Notes: generated by a model from the letters alone, not told the origin. Shown: positions 43,582 to 53,067, numbered from the stretch's first letter. The stretch is 64,000 bases of DNA from Chthoniobacterales bacterium (GCA_018402585.1 JAGYIO010000003.1:204386-268385); one strand, 5' to 3'. Made by a program: numbers and translations.

Positions 43582-44505
43582 TCAGACTCCGATCGCCACA
43601 GCACGCAAAATCTGGTGGCCTCGCAGGAACTCCGCCTGCCCCATGCGCTTGCCTCCGGAAAGTTGCACCTCGAGCAATTGCAAAACCCCGCCGCCACCAC
43701 AGGGCAGATGCAATTGCGCGGGATCGGCGGGGCAGGAGCTGACCGCAGCCCGGTGAACCTTGATCTCCAGGCGCCGACCCGCCACCGTTTCGAGCAGGGC
43801 GGTGCACCCCGGCCAGGGATGCAACCCCCGCACCATGCGCTCGAGTTCCACCGCACTCTTGCTCCAATCGAGACGGCCGCTGGCGCGGCTCAGTTTCGGT
43901 GCATAGCTTGCGGCGCTCTCCTCCTGCGGGACGCGCGGAGCACAACCTGCGCGGAGCAAAAGCAAGGCCTCCTCGAGAGCCTCGGGGGCAAGAGCTGCCA
44001 ATCGGTCATGCAAAGTCCCGGCCGTTTCCCCGGATTCAAGGGCACACGCCTTGCGCAGCAAAATGTCCCCCGTATCGAGGCCCGCATCCATCCACATCAC
44101 CGTGATCCCGCTCTTCCCGTCACCGGCCAAGACAGCAGCATGGACCGGAGCCGCGCCACGGTGACGCGGGAGCAGGGAAGCATGGAGATTCAAAGCGCCG
44201 AGCGGGGGAACATCGAGCAGCGTCTGGGGCAGAATCTGGCCGTAGGCCATGACCACAAAAAGATCGGGCGCCCAACTCTTGATTTCTTCCACTGCCTGGT
44301 CCGAGCGGACGCGCGCAGGCTGCAGCGGGGTAAGACCATGGGAAAGGGCCAACTCCTTGATCGCGCAGGGCGTGAGTGGCAAACCGCGGCCGGCCGGCCG
44401 GTCCGGCTGGGTCACCACGCCGACCACTTCGAGGCCGGGCCTCGCCAACAAAAGACGCAGGGCGGGAAGGCCGATGTCCCCGCTGCCGAGAAAAACCGTC
44501 CTCAT
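43582..44505 (-). CDS. fmt: Methionyl-tRNA formyltransferase
   Basis: A 307-residue Fmt that formylates initiator Met-tRNA. N-terminal MRTVFLGSGDIGLPAL, VVTQPDRPAGRG, the active-site LNLHASLLPRHRGAAPVHAAVLAGD and MDAGLDTGD are conserved, and a C-terminal OB-like domain (RLDWSKSAVELERMVRGLHPWPG) follows. The start is ATG 44505 or ATG 44520, the latter overlapping the zinc-ribbon gene stop by 4 nt. Confidence 0.95.
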   Translation of the reverse strand: MRTVFLGSGDIGLPALRLLLARPGLEVVGVVTQPDRPAGRGLPLTPCAIKELALSHGLTPLQPARVRSDQAVEEIKSWAPDLFVVMAYGQILPQTLLDVPPLGALNLHASLLPRHRGAAPVHAAVLAGDGKSGITVMWMDAGLDTGDILLRKACALESGETAGTLHDRLAALAPEALEEALLLLRAGCAPRVPQEESAASYAPKLSRASGRLDWSKSAVELERMVRGLHPWPGCTALLETVAGRRLEIKVHRAAVSSCPADPAQLHLPCGGGGVLQLLEVQLSGGKRMGQAEFLRGHQILRAVAIGV

Positions 44506-44516
44506 CGCCCCGGTTG

Positions 44517-44735
44517 TCATGCTCCCCGCCGCGGGGCCAGAACGGTCCGCGCGCGGAGCAACTCGCCGGCGGTGACCTCTCGCCCTCCCAGCGAGTCGGC
44601 GCATCCCGTGCAGCGGTAGTCGTAGATTTCCTTGTCCGGCAAAACGAGGAGCAATCGTTCCCGCACCGGCATGGCTTGGCCGCAACGGCGGCAGTAAAGG
44701 CTGCTGGCCCGCAGATTCTCGAAGCGTCCGTTCAT
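44517..44735 (-). CDS. 72-residue zinc-ribbon-like protein
   Basis: A small protein with two CxxC knuckles, CRRC (Cys15, Cys18) and CTGC (Cys42, Cys45), a classical zinc ribbon spacing, and an Arg-rich C-terminus. Translationally coupled on both sides by 4-nt overlaps: with the adenylate kinase-like gene upstream and, if ATG 44520 is used, fmt downstream. No family recognised; zinc binding is predicted. Confidence 0.7.
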   Translation of the reverse strand: MNGRFENLRASSLYCRRCGQAMPVRERLLLVLPDKEIYDYRCTGCADSLGGREVTAGELLRARTVLAPRRGA

Positions 44736-45358
44736 GTCACCGCACTGAATCCTTCCTCACCGAAGTGATTGCGCCGGTCCTGCGCGAGCACACCGACAAG
44801 GTTACCGAGCACGTCGACCGGCGAAAGCATGGCATCTATGTGCATGATCATCTCCTCGCCATAATAGGATAATAAAGGCCGGGACTCCTCGTCGTATGTC
44901 TCGAGCCGGTGCCTGATCACCTCCTCGTTGGCGTCATCAAAGCGGTTGTCGCGCAAGGCGCGCCGCTTGAGGCGCTCAACCAACTTGGCCCGATCGGGAC
45001 AAGTCAGATGGAAAATTTTTCTCACCCGGACGATGTCCTCGAGCATTTTTGCCTGGTGGATGTTGCGCGGGATGCCGTCGAGCACGAGAAAGTCGTGGTC
45101 CGGATGGAAAGCGTGTGACTCGACGCTCTGGTCGATGCGGATCTTCCAGAGTTTGACCGTGATTTCGTCCGGTACCAGTTCGCCGCGGCTCGAATACTCG
45201 AGGAACTGCTTGCCCAACGGCGTGCGTAAATCGAGGGCGCGGAACACGTCTCCACAGGCACAATGGTAGTAGCCGGGAACTTTGCCCAGCACGCGGCCCT
45301 GCGTTCCTTTGCCGCTGCCGGGGGCACCGAAGATGAGATAAGTTTGGTATTTGCTCAT
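44732..45358 (-). CDS. Adenylate kinase family nucleoside monophosphate kinase
   Basis: A 208-residue P-loop kinase. Walker A GAPGSGKGTQ (about residues 11-20), an NMP-binding DVFRALDLRTPLGKQFLEYSSRGELVPDEI, LVLDGIPRNIHQAKML, and the LID region LKRRALRDNRFDDANEEVIRHRLETY. Adenylate kinases convert AMP and ATP to two ADP. It lacks a zinc LID and differs somewhat from standard Adk, so another NMP specificity is possible. Start ATG 45358. Confidence 0.85.
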   Translation of the reverse strand: MSKYQTYLIFGAPGSGKGTQGRVLGKVPGYYHCACGDVFRALDLRTPLGKQFLEYSSRGELVPDEITVKLWKIRIDQSVESHAFHPDHDFLVLDGIPRNIHQAKMLEDIVRVRKIFHLTCPDRAKLVERLKRRALRDNRFDDANEEVIRHRLETYDEESRPLLSYYGEEMIMHIDAMLSPVDVLGNLVGVLAQDRRNHFGEEGFSAVT

Positions 45359-45381
45359 AGTTTGCGGACGAACCGGAGCGC

Positions 45382-45409
45382 AGTGTATGCCGCACTCCGG
45401 GAAAAACAA
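45382..45409 (-). promoter_or_regulatory. Candidate promoter of the adenylate kinase/fmt operon
   Basis: On the minus strand TTGTTT (45404-45409) and TACACT (45382-45387) are 16 nt apart, 24 nt from the ATG. Confidence 0.5.
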
Positions 45410-45432
45410 CGCAGCACTGCAAGCCCCGCTCC

Positions 45433-45461
45433 TTGACACCGTATCTTCACAGTCGTAAACA
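45433..45461 (+). promoter_or_regulatory. Candidate promoter of the tandem ATPase operon
   Basis: TTGACA (45433-45438), 17 nt, TAAACA (45456-45461). The predicted start of transcription would be about a dozen bases before the GTG start codon, so the leader is very short. Confidence 0.6.
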
Positions 45462-45479
45462 AATCCTTTCCCTCCTTCC

Positions 45480-47171
45480 GTGCACACCGACGAACAAGTT
45501 CTCGAAGTCCTCCTTGACCAGTTTCAGGTCACCCAAGAGCAGGTCAGCGAGGCCCACGAAAGACACCCGGGCGCTCCCGTGGTCAATGCGCTGCTCGAGA
45601 CCGGGGCGGTACAACCGCGCGACGTGCACGGAGCCATCGCCCACTTCCACGGCCTGAGTTTCGCGGACCTCGACGAAGCACATACCACTGAGCGCGCCCG
45701 TGAGTTGCACGAGCTGATCCCCGGCGAAGTAGCCCGCCGCCACCGCATCCTGCCGCTCCAGCAAACTGACCACGGCTTGCAAGTCGCCATCGGTGACCCG
45801 ATGAATTTCGAGGCCTTTGACACTGTGCCTTTCCTGCTCAAAGCCGAAGTCGAGTTTCTTTATGCCGATCCGGAACGGATCGACACTTTGCTCGCCGACA
45901 TCTACCCGCGCCAAGCCGGTCTCGTGGCTGCCGGGACGGAGGAGGAGGAGGCCGGGGGCGCGTCGACCGAAGACGATGCCGGCATCATCAAACTGGTACA
46001 GGACTTCCTCGAAAAAGCCCAAGAAATGCGGGCCAGCGACATTCATTTGGAACCGCTGGAGGCGGGATTTCGTGTCCGCTTCCGCATCGATGGTGAGCTG
46101 GAACAATACAAACTCCTCCCCCACGCCCTCCAAGGCTCGATCATCAGCCGTCTCAAAATCATGACCGAGACGATGAGCATCGACGAAAAGCGCGTCCCGC
46201 AGGACGGCCGTATCCAATGCCAGGTCCGGGGCAAAGCGCTTGACCTCCGCGTCTCCACCATACCGACCTCGCAGGGAGAATCCATCGTCATGCGTCTGCT
46301 CGACCAGTCGACGCTCTCCATCACCCTGCCGGACATCGGTTTCATGAGCGACGACCAGGAGTATTTTCGCGGCCTGATCAAAATGGCCGACGGCATCATT
46401 CTCGTGACCGGCCCGACCGGTTCGGGCAAGACCACCACGCTTTACGCCTGCCTCTCGGAGATCAACAACGAGAGCCGCAAGATCATCACGGTGGAGGACC
46501 CGATCGAATACGTCATGCCTGGGGTCAACCAGGTCCACGTCAAATCCGACATTGGCATGACCTTCGCCCGCGCCCTGCGCTCCATCCTGCGTCAGGCCCC
46601 GAACGTGATCATGATCGGCGAAATTCGGGACATGGAGACGGCAGGCATCGCGATCAATGCATCCCTCACCGGCCACTTGGTCCTTTCCACCCTGCACACC
46701 AACGATGCCCCGAGCGCCATCGCCCGCCTGATCGATATCGGGGTCAAACCCTTCCTCGTCTCCAGCGCAGTGCGCGCCGTCATGGCCCAGCGCCTTTGCC
46801 GCAAACTTTGCACCTGCAAGGAAGCCGGCATCCTGAGCGAGGACGAAATGGTCGCCCTACACCTCGATCCCTCGCAACTTCCCGACGCCACCATCTACCG
46901 GCCGAAGGGCTGCGAGCGCTGCCGCTTCACCGGCTACCGGGGACGCCTCGGAATTTTCGAAATTTTCAAAATCGACGACGACATGCGTCAAATGATCAAC
47001 CGCATGGGCGACGACAAGGACCGTTCCGAGCAAGTCAGCACGGTGCAGCTCCGCAATCGGGCGCGCGAGCAGGGAATGCGCACCCTGCGGGAGGACGGGT
47101 TCCAGAAAGTTTTTGCCGGGCTGACCACTTTTGATGAGGTGCTCGCGGTGACCATGGGAGACACCGAATAG
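45480..47171 (+). CDS. GspE/PilB-type assembly ATPase, first copy
   Basis: A 563-residue secretion/pilus ATPase. The N-terminal GSPII_E domain covers about residues 1-140. The motor has Walker A GPTGSGKTTT, Asp box HVKSDIGMTFARALRSILRQAP, Walker B IMIGEIRDMETA, His box TLHTNDAPSAIARL, and a zinc-binding CxxC pair near the C-terminus (CTCKEAG, CERCRFTGYRGRLGIFEI). It powers type IV pilus extension or type II secretion. The start is GTG 45480. A second, different copy follows 4 nt later. Confidence 0.93.
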   Translation: MHTDEQVLEVLLDQFQVTQEQVSEAHERHPGAPVVNALLETGAVQPRDVHGAIAHFHGLSFADLDEAHTTERARELHELIPGEVARRHRILPLQQTDHGLQVAIGDPMNFEAFDTVPFLLKAEVEFLYADPERIDTLLADIYPRQAGLVAAGTEEEEAGGASTEDDAGIIKLVQDFLEKAQEMRASDIHLEPLEAGFRVRFRIDGELEQYKLLPHALQGSIISRLKIMTETMSIDEKRVPQDGRIQCQVRGKALDLRVSTIPTSQGESIVMRLLDQSTLSITLPDIGFMSDDQEYFRGLIKMADGIILVTGPTGSGKTTTLYACLSEINNESRKIITVEDPIEYVMPGVNQVHVKSDIGMTFARALRSILRQAPNVIMIGEIRDMETAGIAINASLTGHLVLSTLHTNDAPSAIARLIDIGVKPFLVSSAVRAVMAQRLCRKLCTCKEAGILSEDEMVALHLDPSQLPDATIYRPKGCERCRFTGYRGRLGIFEIFKIDDDMRQMINRMGDDKDRSEQVSTVQLRNRAREQGMRTLREDGFQKVFAGLTTFDEVLAVTMGDTE

Positions 47172-47175
47172 CCAC

Positions 47176-48894
47176 ATGGACCCGCACCTCGTTATTACCA
47201 CTCTGGCCGATCAAGGCGTCATTCCGGCCGAGCAATCGGACGCCCTGCTCCAAGCGATTCTGGAGAGCGGTCGCGCCCCCCAAGACTTCCTCATTGAAGA
47301 GGGGCAGATTGACGAGCACACCTTTTACCAAGCCATCGCCCATTCCATCGGTGCGAACCACATCGACCTGACCGACTTTGAACTGGAGAACAGCCTGCGG
47401 GACAAAATTCCCGTCGGCCTGGCCCGTCTCCACCGGGCCCTGCCGGTCGCCAATCTGGACGGCACGCTTTATGTCGCGATGAGCGACCCGCTTGACGCGC
47501 AACGCATCGAAGAGCTCCGCTTCGCCCTCAACGAAAACATCCAAGTGAGCGTAGCCCCGGTCGGGCGCATCGAGGAGCTCATCGCCCAGTATTACGAGTC
47601 CGTCGACTACGCCACTGAAGGCTTTGCCGCCCTGACCCAAAAAGAGCTGCGCGAAAAACTGAGCCAGGCCGGTGCCGCGGTGTCGGCCGGCAACCTCTCC
47701 GACGATGAGCGCGCGCAGTACGTCACCACCATCATCGACAACCTGATCGACATCGGAATCAAGGCCAAAGCCAGTGACATCCACTTTGAACCATTCGAGG
47801 AATTTATGGATGTGCGCATGCGCGTCGATGGGACCCTGCGCTCGCTCCTGACCCGCTCCGACCGCAAGGCCTACAGCTCGATCGGCCGCGAATTGGTCTC
47901 GCGCGTCAAAATTATCGCGAACCTCAACATTGCCGAGAGCCGCCTGCCCCAGGACGGACGCATCCAGCGCAGCGTCACGCGCGAGGGCAAACCCTTCTCG
48001 ATCGACCTGCGGGTCAGCACCCTGCCCACCCAGTTCGGCGAAAGTGTCGTGCTCCGCATTCTCGACCGCTCGGCTGTGCAACTCGACCTGGACAAGCTCG
48101 GAGTGCCGGAGAACGTGAAGAAAACCCTGCGGGACATGATCAAGCTGCCCAACGGCATCATCATCGTCACCGGGCCCACCGGCTCGGGCAAGACCACCAC
48201 GCTTTACGCCTGCTTGCGCGAAATCAACGAACCCAATTCGAAACTGCTCACGGCCGAGGATCCGGTCGAATACGACATCGACGGCATCATCCAGGTTCCG
48301 GTCAACGAAGGGATCGGTCTCGACTTTGCCCGCTGCCTGCGCGCCTTCCTCCGGCAGGATCCCGACCGCATCCTCGTGGGCGAGACACGCGACCTCGAGA
48401 CGGCCCAGATTGCGATCCAAGCCTCGCTCACCGGCCACCTGGTTTTCACCTCGCTCCACACCAACGATTCAACCGGGGCGATCACCCGTCTGATTGACAT
48501 GGGGGTCGAACCGTTCCTTATTTCCGCCTCCCTCGAGCTGGTCGTGGCCCAGCGTCTCGTCCGCCGCACCTGCGCGAAATGCATCGTGCCCTACGAGCCT
48601 TCGGAGGAGGAACTTCTCCTCCTTGGTCTCTCCGCCCACGAGGTGGGCGACAAAAAATTCTTCAAAGGCAACGGCTGCGAGGAGTGCAACGACACCGGTT
48701 ACAAGGGCCGGCGGGCCATCTATGAAACCCTCCGCCTCAACGACACCCTGCGCGAAATGATCAACCAGCGGGCCCCGGGCGTCGTGCTCCGCCAGAAGGC
48801 GATCGAACTCGGCATGCGCACCCTGCGCGAAGAGGGTCTCCAAGCCATCTTCGACGGCGAGACCACGGTGGAGGAAATCCTCAAATACACCTGA
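47176..48894 (+). CDS. GspE/PilB-type assembly ATPase, second copy
   Basis: A 572-residue homologue of the previous gene, clearly diverged. It has Walker A GPTGSGKTTT, Asp box with GLDFARCLRAFLRQDP, Walker B ILVGETRDLETA (Thr in place of the usual Ile), HTNDSTGAITRL, and CxxC pairs at CAKC and CEECNDTGYKG. An N-terminal MshEN-like region (about residues 1-140) could bind a nucleotide such as c-di-GMP; this is inference. No pilC, pilT or pilin genes are in the window. Confidence 0.93.
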   Translation: MDPHLVITTLADQGVIPAEQSDALLQAILESGRAPQDFLIEEGQIDEHTFYQAIAHSIGANHIDLTDFELENSLRDKIPVGLARLHRALPVANLDGTLYVAMSDPLDAQRIEELRFALNENIQVSVAPVGRIEELIAQYYESVDYATEGFAALTQKELREKLSQAGAAVSAGNLSDDERAQYVTTIIDNLIDIGIKAKASDIHFEPFEEFMDVRMRVDGTLRSLLTRSDRKAYSSIGRELVSRVKIIANLNIAESRLPQDGRIQRSVTREGKPFSIDLRVSTLPTQFGESVVLRILDRSAVQLDLDKLGVPENVKKTLRDMIKLPNGIIIVTGPTGSGKTTTLYACLREINEPNSKLLTAEDPVEYDIDGIIQVPVNEGIGLDFARCLRAFLRQDPDRILVGETRDLETAQIAIQASLTGHLVFTSLHTNDSTGAITRLIDMGVEPFLISASLELVVAQRLVRRTCAKCIVPYEPSEEELLLLGLSAHEVGDKKFFKGNGCEECNDTGYKGRRAIYETLRLNDTLREMINQRAPGVVLRQKAIELGMRTLREEGLQAIFDGETTVEEILKYT

Positions 48895-48920
48895 AGCCTG
48901 CTTTTTCCCGACCGAACAGA

Positions 48921-48942
48921 ACGGCGCGGAGCGCGTCTTTTT
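48921..48942 (+). terminator. Terminator after the tandem ATPases
   Basis: A GC-rich hairpin ACGGCGC-GGA-GCGCGT with one bulged G, followed by CTTTTT, 26 nt after the stop codon. Confidence 0.6.
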
Positions 48943-49016
48943 GACCCTGCCGGCGCACTGCTTACGCCCTGTGCGCACCAATGGTTCCCCGCAGGTCCGG
49001 CTTTATTTCCTCCGAA

Positions 49017-49667
49017 TCAGGGCTTCCCCAGCCAGCGCGACAGTCCCCCGCGGGCCACGACCCAGCGCCAGACAAGCCACCCGGTGAGTATCCCGAGCAG
49101 AGCCCCCGCGGCCACATCGGAGACATGGTGGGCGTTGAGTTGGACCCGCGACCAAGCGATCGCGGCCGCCACGAGCAAGCCGGCCGCACCGGCCCAGCGC
49201 CGGGAAAGAAAAAGCGGAAAGAAAAAGCCGAAGGCACAGGAGGCGTGCGAGGAGGGGAAACTTTGGAAATTATGCTGGAGGGAAACCCAGCGGTCCTCGT
49301 GCTTCGGACCATACCATCCGTGTTCGACCTGCTCGACCCGCGGACGCACCCGTCCGGCGCCCAATTTCAGGAGGTTCGAGGCCAACCCGGCCATGATTCC
49401 GGCCAGGATCATGGCCGTGAGGATCCGCGACGAGGAGACGGTCCGCAAGCGCAGGCTGAGCGCCAGTGCGACGACACCCGCCGCGAGCAAGAAAGGAAAA
49501 TCCCCGTAACGCGAAATAAACCGCGCCACCTCGGTCCACCCCGAGGCGATACCGGTTTTCACCACCTCCAGCACCGGTTGGTCCCAAACCAATAAACCCG
49601 CCACGGTCAAAATAATGGCCGCGACGGAGAGCGAAACGGTCCACAACACCCCGAAGGATTCCTTCAT
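49017..49667 (-). CDS. PAP2 family phosphatase
   Basis: A 216-residue membrane protein with about six helices. The phosphatase motifs are KLGAGRVRPR, PSSHASCAFGF and SRVQLNAHHVSDVAAGALLG. PAP2 enzymes dephosphorylate lipid phosphates such as undecaprenyl pyrophosphate or phosphatidic acid. Start ATG 49667; last gene of a leftward group after the GH13 glycosidase. Confidence 0.9.
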   Translation of the reverse strand: MKESFGVLWTVSLSVAAIILTVAGLLVWDQPVLEVVKTGIASGWTEVARFISRYGDFPFLLAAGVVALALSLRLRTVSSSRILTAMILAGIMAGLASNLLKLGAGRVRPRVEQVEHGWYGPKHEDRWVSLQHNFQSFPSSHASCAFGFFFPLFLSRRWAGAAGLLVAAAIAWSRVQLNAHHVSDVAAGALLGILTGWLVWRWVVARGGLSRWLGKP

Positions 49668-49698
49668 GGCGACAAGTCTCGCAGGACACTTCGCGAAC

Positions 49699-51549
49699 TC
49701 ACGGCAAAAAGACCGCAGCAGATAACGGCGCCATTTCCACGCGTAACTCACCGCCCATGCGCCGCAGCATCGCGGACCCGCCATCGGAAACAAAGCGGGC
49801 CGGCACCACCGCATCCGGCCATTCCTCAGGTGCGGCCAGACGCACGGCTTGCCGGTCCTCGCTGCGATTAAAGACGACAACCGCAGACGCCTTTCCTCCA
49901 CCACGCTCGAAGGCCAGGGTGCCGGCCGCGTCGTCCGCACCCAACCAGCGGAACGCGCCCGTATTAAGCACTGGTATCTCGCGCCGCAGCGCAATGGCCG
50001 CCTGGTAAAACGCGTGCAAATTCCGGTCGAACCTCACCTCCTGTGGCTCGACCCTCTGGCCGTCCGGCCCGAGGCACTCCGGATCGTAAACGAGATCATC
50101 CCAGAGCATGGGCTTGCGGCAATCCGGGTCGTTCGCCCCCCACATTCCGGCCTCGCCGCCGTAATAGAGAAATGGAGTGCCCACGTAAGTCATCTGCAAG
50201 AGCACGGCCATGCGCACCAACTTCCGGGCCCGCTCGTCGGGTTTCCGCCATGGGTAGTGCGGATTGTGCTTCGGAGAAACTCTTCCACTCACCGCCAGAT
50301 CAAACTCCTGCCGCTTCTGGTATTTCTTGCCCGCAGCTCCGTCGAAGGCGGCCGAGGCTGCCCGCGGCGTATCATGGGAATCGAGCAGGTTCTGCAGACG
50401 GAATGCGGTCCGCTCCGGCCAGGCGGCCCGTGTCCGGTCAAGCCACGCGGCGAATTCGGTCGGGGTGATCGCCGTGTCGAAAAGCCAACCCTTGACCGGC
50501 ATGGCGAATCCCTCGTAGTTCATCGTCGCATCAAAACCGCCCGCCAGGGTCACGTCGTGCGCGTCCCGCCATATTTCCGTCACGGTGTAGGCAGACGGAT
50601 TGAGCCCGTGGACCAGGATGTTCCATTCGCGCCAAAAAGCGTTCGGCACCATCCAGGCCACATCCAGACGCCAGCCATCGACTCCGCGTGAGACATCACC
50701 GTCCGGCGCCATCCAGCGGCGCGTCACGGCCAGCAGGTAAGCCTTCACGCCGGGCACAAGGTCACCCGTACCGTCCGGCGCCGTTTGGGCAAACTCCGGC
50801 AACTCGGCAATCCCCTGCCACCCGCTCCAACGAAACTCGTTCTCCGGCGTATCCGGGTTGTCCCAGGACTGCACCTCGAACCAGTCCTTGAAAGGCGAGG
50901 CCGGGCCGTTTTTCTGCACGTCCTGAAAAGCAAAGAATCCGAGGCCGGCATGGTTGAAGACGCCGTCAATCACCACCCGGATGCCGCGCTGGCGCGCCTG
51001 CTTGATCATTTCGAGGAACAATTTGTCCGCCGCGGTCCATTGCCACGTGGCGGGGTCCTCGGTTTCCCGGGCTATAATGGCCAGATCGCCGGGGGGATCC
51101 GGCCCGAACCATGGATCAACGTGGTGAAAGCTGAAGGTGTCGTATTTATGGTGCGAACCGGACCAGAAGACGGGATTGAGGTAAATCGCGTTGACTCCGA
51201 GGTCCCGCAAATAATCGAGCTTGTCGATGATTCCCTGCATATCCCCCCCGTAACGCCGGTCAGTCACCGCCCCAAAAAAGTGGTCTGCCTTGGCCTGCTC
51301 CCAGGCATCGCGCGCATACCAGTCCGAGGTCCAGGCACTGATCTGCCAGGAATGCGGGACCCACTCCTTGCTGCCGAGGCTGTCGCGGACCGGATCGTTG
51401 GCCCGGTCGCCGTTGCGGAAACGTTCGGGGAAAATCTGATACCAAACCGCGGAGTCCTGCCACGCCTTGGGGTCTGGCCGCGGGGCCAGCGCGGGGGCGT
51501 CATGGGCGGCAGACAGATAGCCTGCGGCCAGCCAGCAAAGCCATCTCAC
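49699..51549 (-). CDS. GH13 alpha-glycosidase, exported
   Basis: A 616-residue alpha-amylase family enzyme with a short signal peptide (about residues 1-16). The barrel motifs are VIDGVFNHAG, the nucleophile Asp296 in GWRLDVAW, acid/base Glu325 in VTEIW and Asp393 in LLDSHDTPR. An Asn-rich substrate region with GGDMQGIIDKLDYLRDLGVNAIYLNPVF precedes these, and a C-terminal beta domain (EVRFDRNLHAFYQAAIALRRE) closes the protein. It resembles neopullulanase/maltogenic types. The start is GTG 51549, overlapping the EVE gene stop by 4 nt. Confidence 0.92.
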   Translation of the reverse strand: MRWLCWLAAGYLSAAHDAPALAPRPDPKAWQDSAVWYQIFPERFRNGDRANDPVRDSLGSKEWVPHSWQISAWTSDWYARDAWEQAKADHFFGAVTDRRYGGDMQGIIDKLDYLRDLGVNAIYLNPVFWSGSHHKYDTFSFHHVDPWFGPDPPGDLAIIARETEDPATWQWTAADKLFLEMIKQARQRGIRVVIDGVFNHAGLGFFAFQDVQKNGPASPFKDWFEVQSWDNPDTPENEFRWSGWQGIAELPEFAQTAPDGTGDLVPGVKAYLLAVTRRWMAPDGDVSRGVDGWRLDVAWMVPNAFWREWNILVHGLNPSAYTVTEIWRDAHDVTLAGGFDATMNYEGFAMPVKGWLFDTAITPTEFAAWLDRTRAAWPERTAFRLQNLLDSHDTPRAASAAFDGAAGKKYQKRQEFDLAVSGRVSPKHNPHYPWRKPDERARKLVRMAVLLQMTYVGTPFLYYGGEAGMWGANDPDCRKPMLWDDLVYDPECLGPDGQRVEPQEVRFDRNLHAFYQAAIALRREIPVLNTGAFRWLGADDAAGTLAFERGGGKASAVVVFNRSEDRQAVRLAAPEEWPDAVVPARFVSDGGSAMLRRMGGELRVEMAPLSAAVFLP

Positions 51550-51956
51550 GCGATTCTCCCCATCGCACGCAGCATATCGGCCTCCGCCGGAGCGAGCGGT
51601 ATGACGCTGAGCCGCGATTGACGGAGCAGGGCGATGTCACGCAGGGCCGGTTCAGCCTTGATCTCCTCGAGGGTGACCGGTTTGGCAAAGGCGTGTTGCG
51701 GAATGAGATCGACGCACGACCACTTCCCGTCCTCTGCCGTCGGGTCGGCGTAAGCTTCACGGGCCACGCGCGCGGTTCCGACCACCGATTTGCCGGTCAC
51801 GCTGTGGTAGTAAAAAACCTCCTCGCCTTTCTTCATGGCGCGAAGATTGTTGCGGGCCTGGAAATTTCGCACCCCCGTCCAAGACGTGCCTTGGTCGCGC
51901 ACAAACTGAGTCCAGGAATAAGCCTCGGGCTCCTGCTTGACCAGCCAGTGGTTCAT
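51546..51956 (-). CDS. EVE domain protein
   Basis: A 136-residue EVE (PUA/YTH-related) protein: NHWLVKQEPEAYSWTQFV at the start, the family core WTGVRNFQARNNLRAMKKGEEVFYYHS and VVGTARV, then DLIPQHAFAKPVTLEEIK. EVE domains bind modified bases in nucleic acids. Overlaps the genes on both sides by 4 nt. Confidence 0.93.
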   Translation of the reverse strand: MNHWLVKQEPEAYSWTQFVRDQGTSWTGVRNFQARNNLRAMKKGEEVFYYHSVTGKSVVGTARVAREAYADPTAEDGKWSCVDLIPQHAFAKPVTLEEIKAEPALRDIALLRQSRLSVIPLAPAEADMLRAMGRIA

Positions 51957-53005
51957 AGTGCCACCACCGCCGCGGGACGCAGGCGTCCGGCCAAAAAATC
52001 CCGGATGTTCTGCACCGTCCCGAAATTGATCCGCTCGATTGCCTCAATGCTGTTGAAGCCGACATGCGGGGTGAAAAAAACATTCTGGTGGGCGAGCAAC
52101 TGCCGGTTGCGCATGATCCCCTCCAGCTCCCGCAGCCTTTTCTCCCGGCGCAAGGGATCGCCGCCCGGGGTGGAAATGGCGTGGATCTTCTGCACGATCT
52201 GCGCCCCGATGATCCGCGAAGCATCCTGGCGGAAGACAGTATCATCCTCGAGCACATCCAAACCGACCCCGCCTATCTGCCCGCTCTTCAACCCGGTCAG
52301 CAAGGCATCGATATCGACCAAGGCTCCGCGCGCCGTGTTGATCAGGATGAATCCGGGTTTGCCCCGGGCCAACCGCTTCGCGCTGAGCAGGTGGCGCGTC
52401 CGCGGGTTGAGCGGAACATGGAGAGTGACGACGTCGGAGCAGCGGAGCAGCTTGTCGAGGGAGACGTAGCGAAACCCGATCGTCCCGGCCAGTTCGGCCT
52501 CCGTTTTCCGGTCGAAAGCGAGGCAATCCATCCCGAAGGCCTTGCCAATGGCCAGCACCATGCGGCCGACCCGTCCCGTTCCGACCACCCCGAGGGTTTT
52601 TCCCCGTAATTCGAGGCCGCGCAGCCGTGCGATCGCACCGCGACCGCGGTTCCTCGTCTCGAGACATTGCCGTAGGCGCCGGGTCACCCCGAGGATGAGG
52701 GCAAACGTATGCTCTGCCACGGTGGCCGCCCCGTAGTCCGGCACCCGGGCCAGGATGACACCGCGGCGGGCCGCCGCCTTGAGGTCGAGGTGGTCGCTGG
52801 CCGAAGAGCGCGAAGCCACCAGCTTCACCTTGGGATGACGACGGAAAAACTCCGCCCCGACTCGTGAATGGATGAAAACCGAGACAATTTCCGCGTCCCG
52901 CGGCACGCCGGTGATGTCCTCGACGAAAACAACGTCATGGTCGGCCAAACCCTCGGCGAAAAAGGGCTGCTCATCGTCCTCGGTTTCGACAAAAACAATT
53001 TTCAT
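51953..53005 (-). CDS. D-isomer 2-hydroxyacid dehydrogenase
   Basis: A 350-residue NAD-dependent dehydrogenase. The Rossmann motif is GVVGTGRVGRMV, the catalytic Arg lies in LINTARGALVD, the Glu in VGLDVLEDD and the His in FTPHVGFNS. Length and the DYGAATVAEHTFALIL segment suit D-lactate dehydrogenase-type members; the substrate is not certain. Start ATG 53005, 62 nt from divergent tmk. Confidence 0.9.
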   Translation of the reverse strand: MKIVFVETEDDEQPFFAEGLADHDVVFVEDITGVPRDAEIVSVFIHSRVGAEFFRRHPKVKLVASRSSASDHLDLKAAARRGVILARVPDYGAATVAEHTFALILGVTRRLRQCLETRNRGRGAIARLRGLELRGKTLGVVGTGRVGRMVLAIGKAFGMDCLAFDRKTEAELAGTIGFRYVSLDKLLRCSDVVTLHVPLNPRTRHLLSAKRLARGKPGFILINTARGALVDIDALLTGLKSGQIGGVGLDVLEDDTVFRQDASRIIGAQIVQKIHAISTPGGDPLRREKRLRELEGIMRNRQLLAHQNVFFTPHVGFNSIEAIERINFGTVQNIRDFLAGRLRPAAVVAL

Positions 53006-53067
53006 CCGTGGGTGCTGCGGAATGCTTTTGCTCCCGCTAGCCGGAAAGAGTTTAATCCCCAAGCGTC

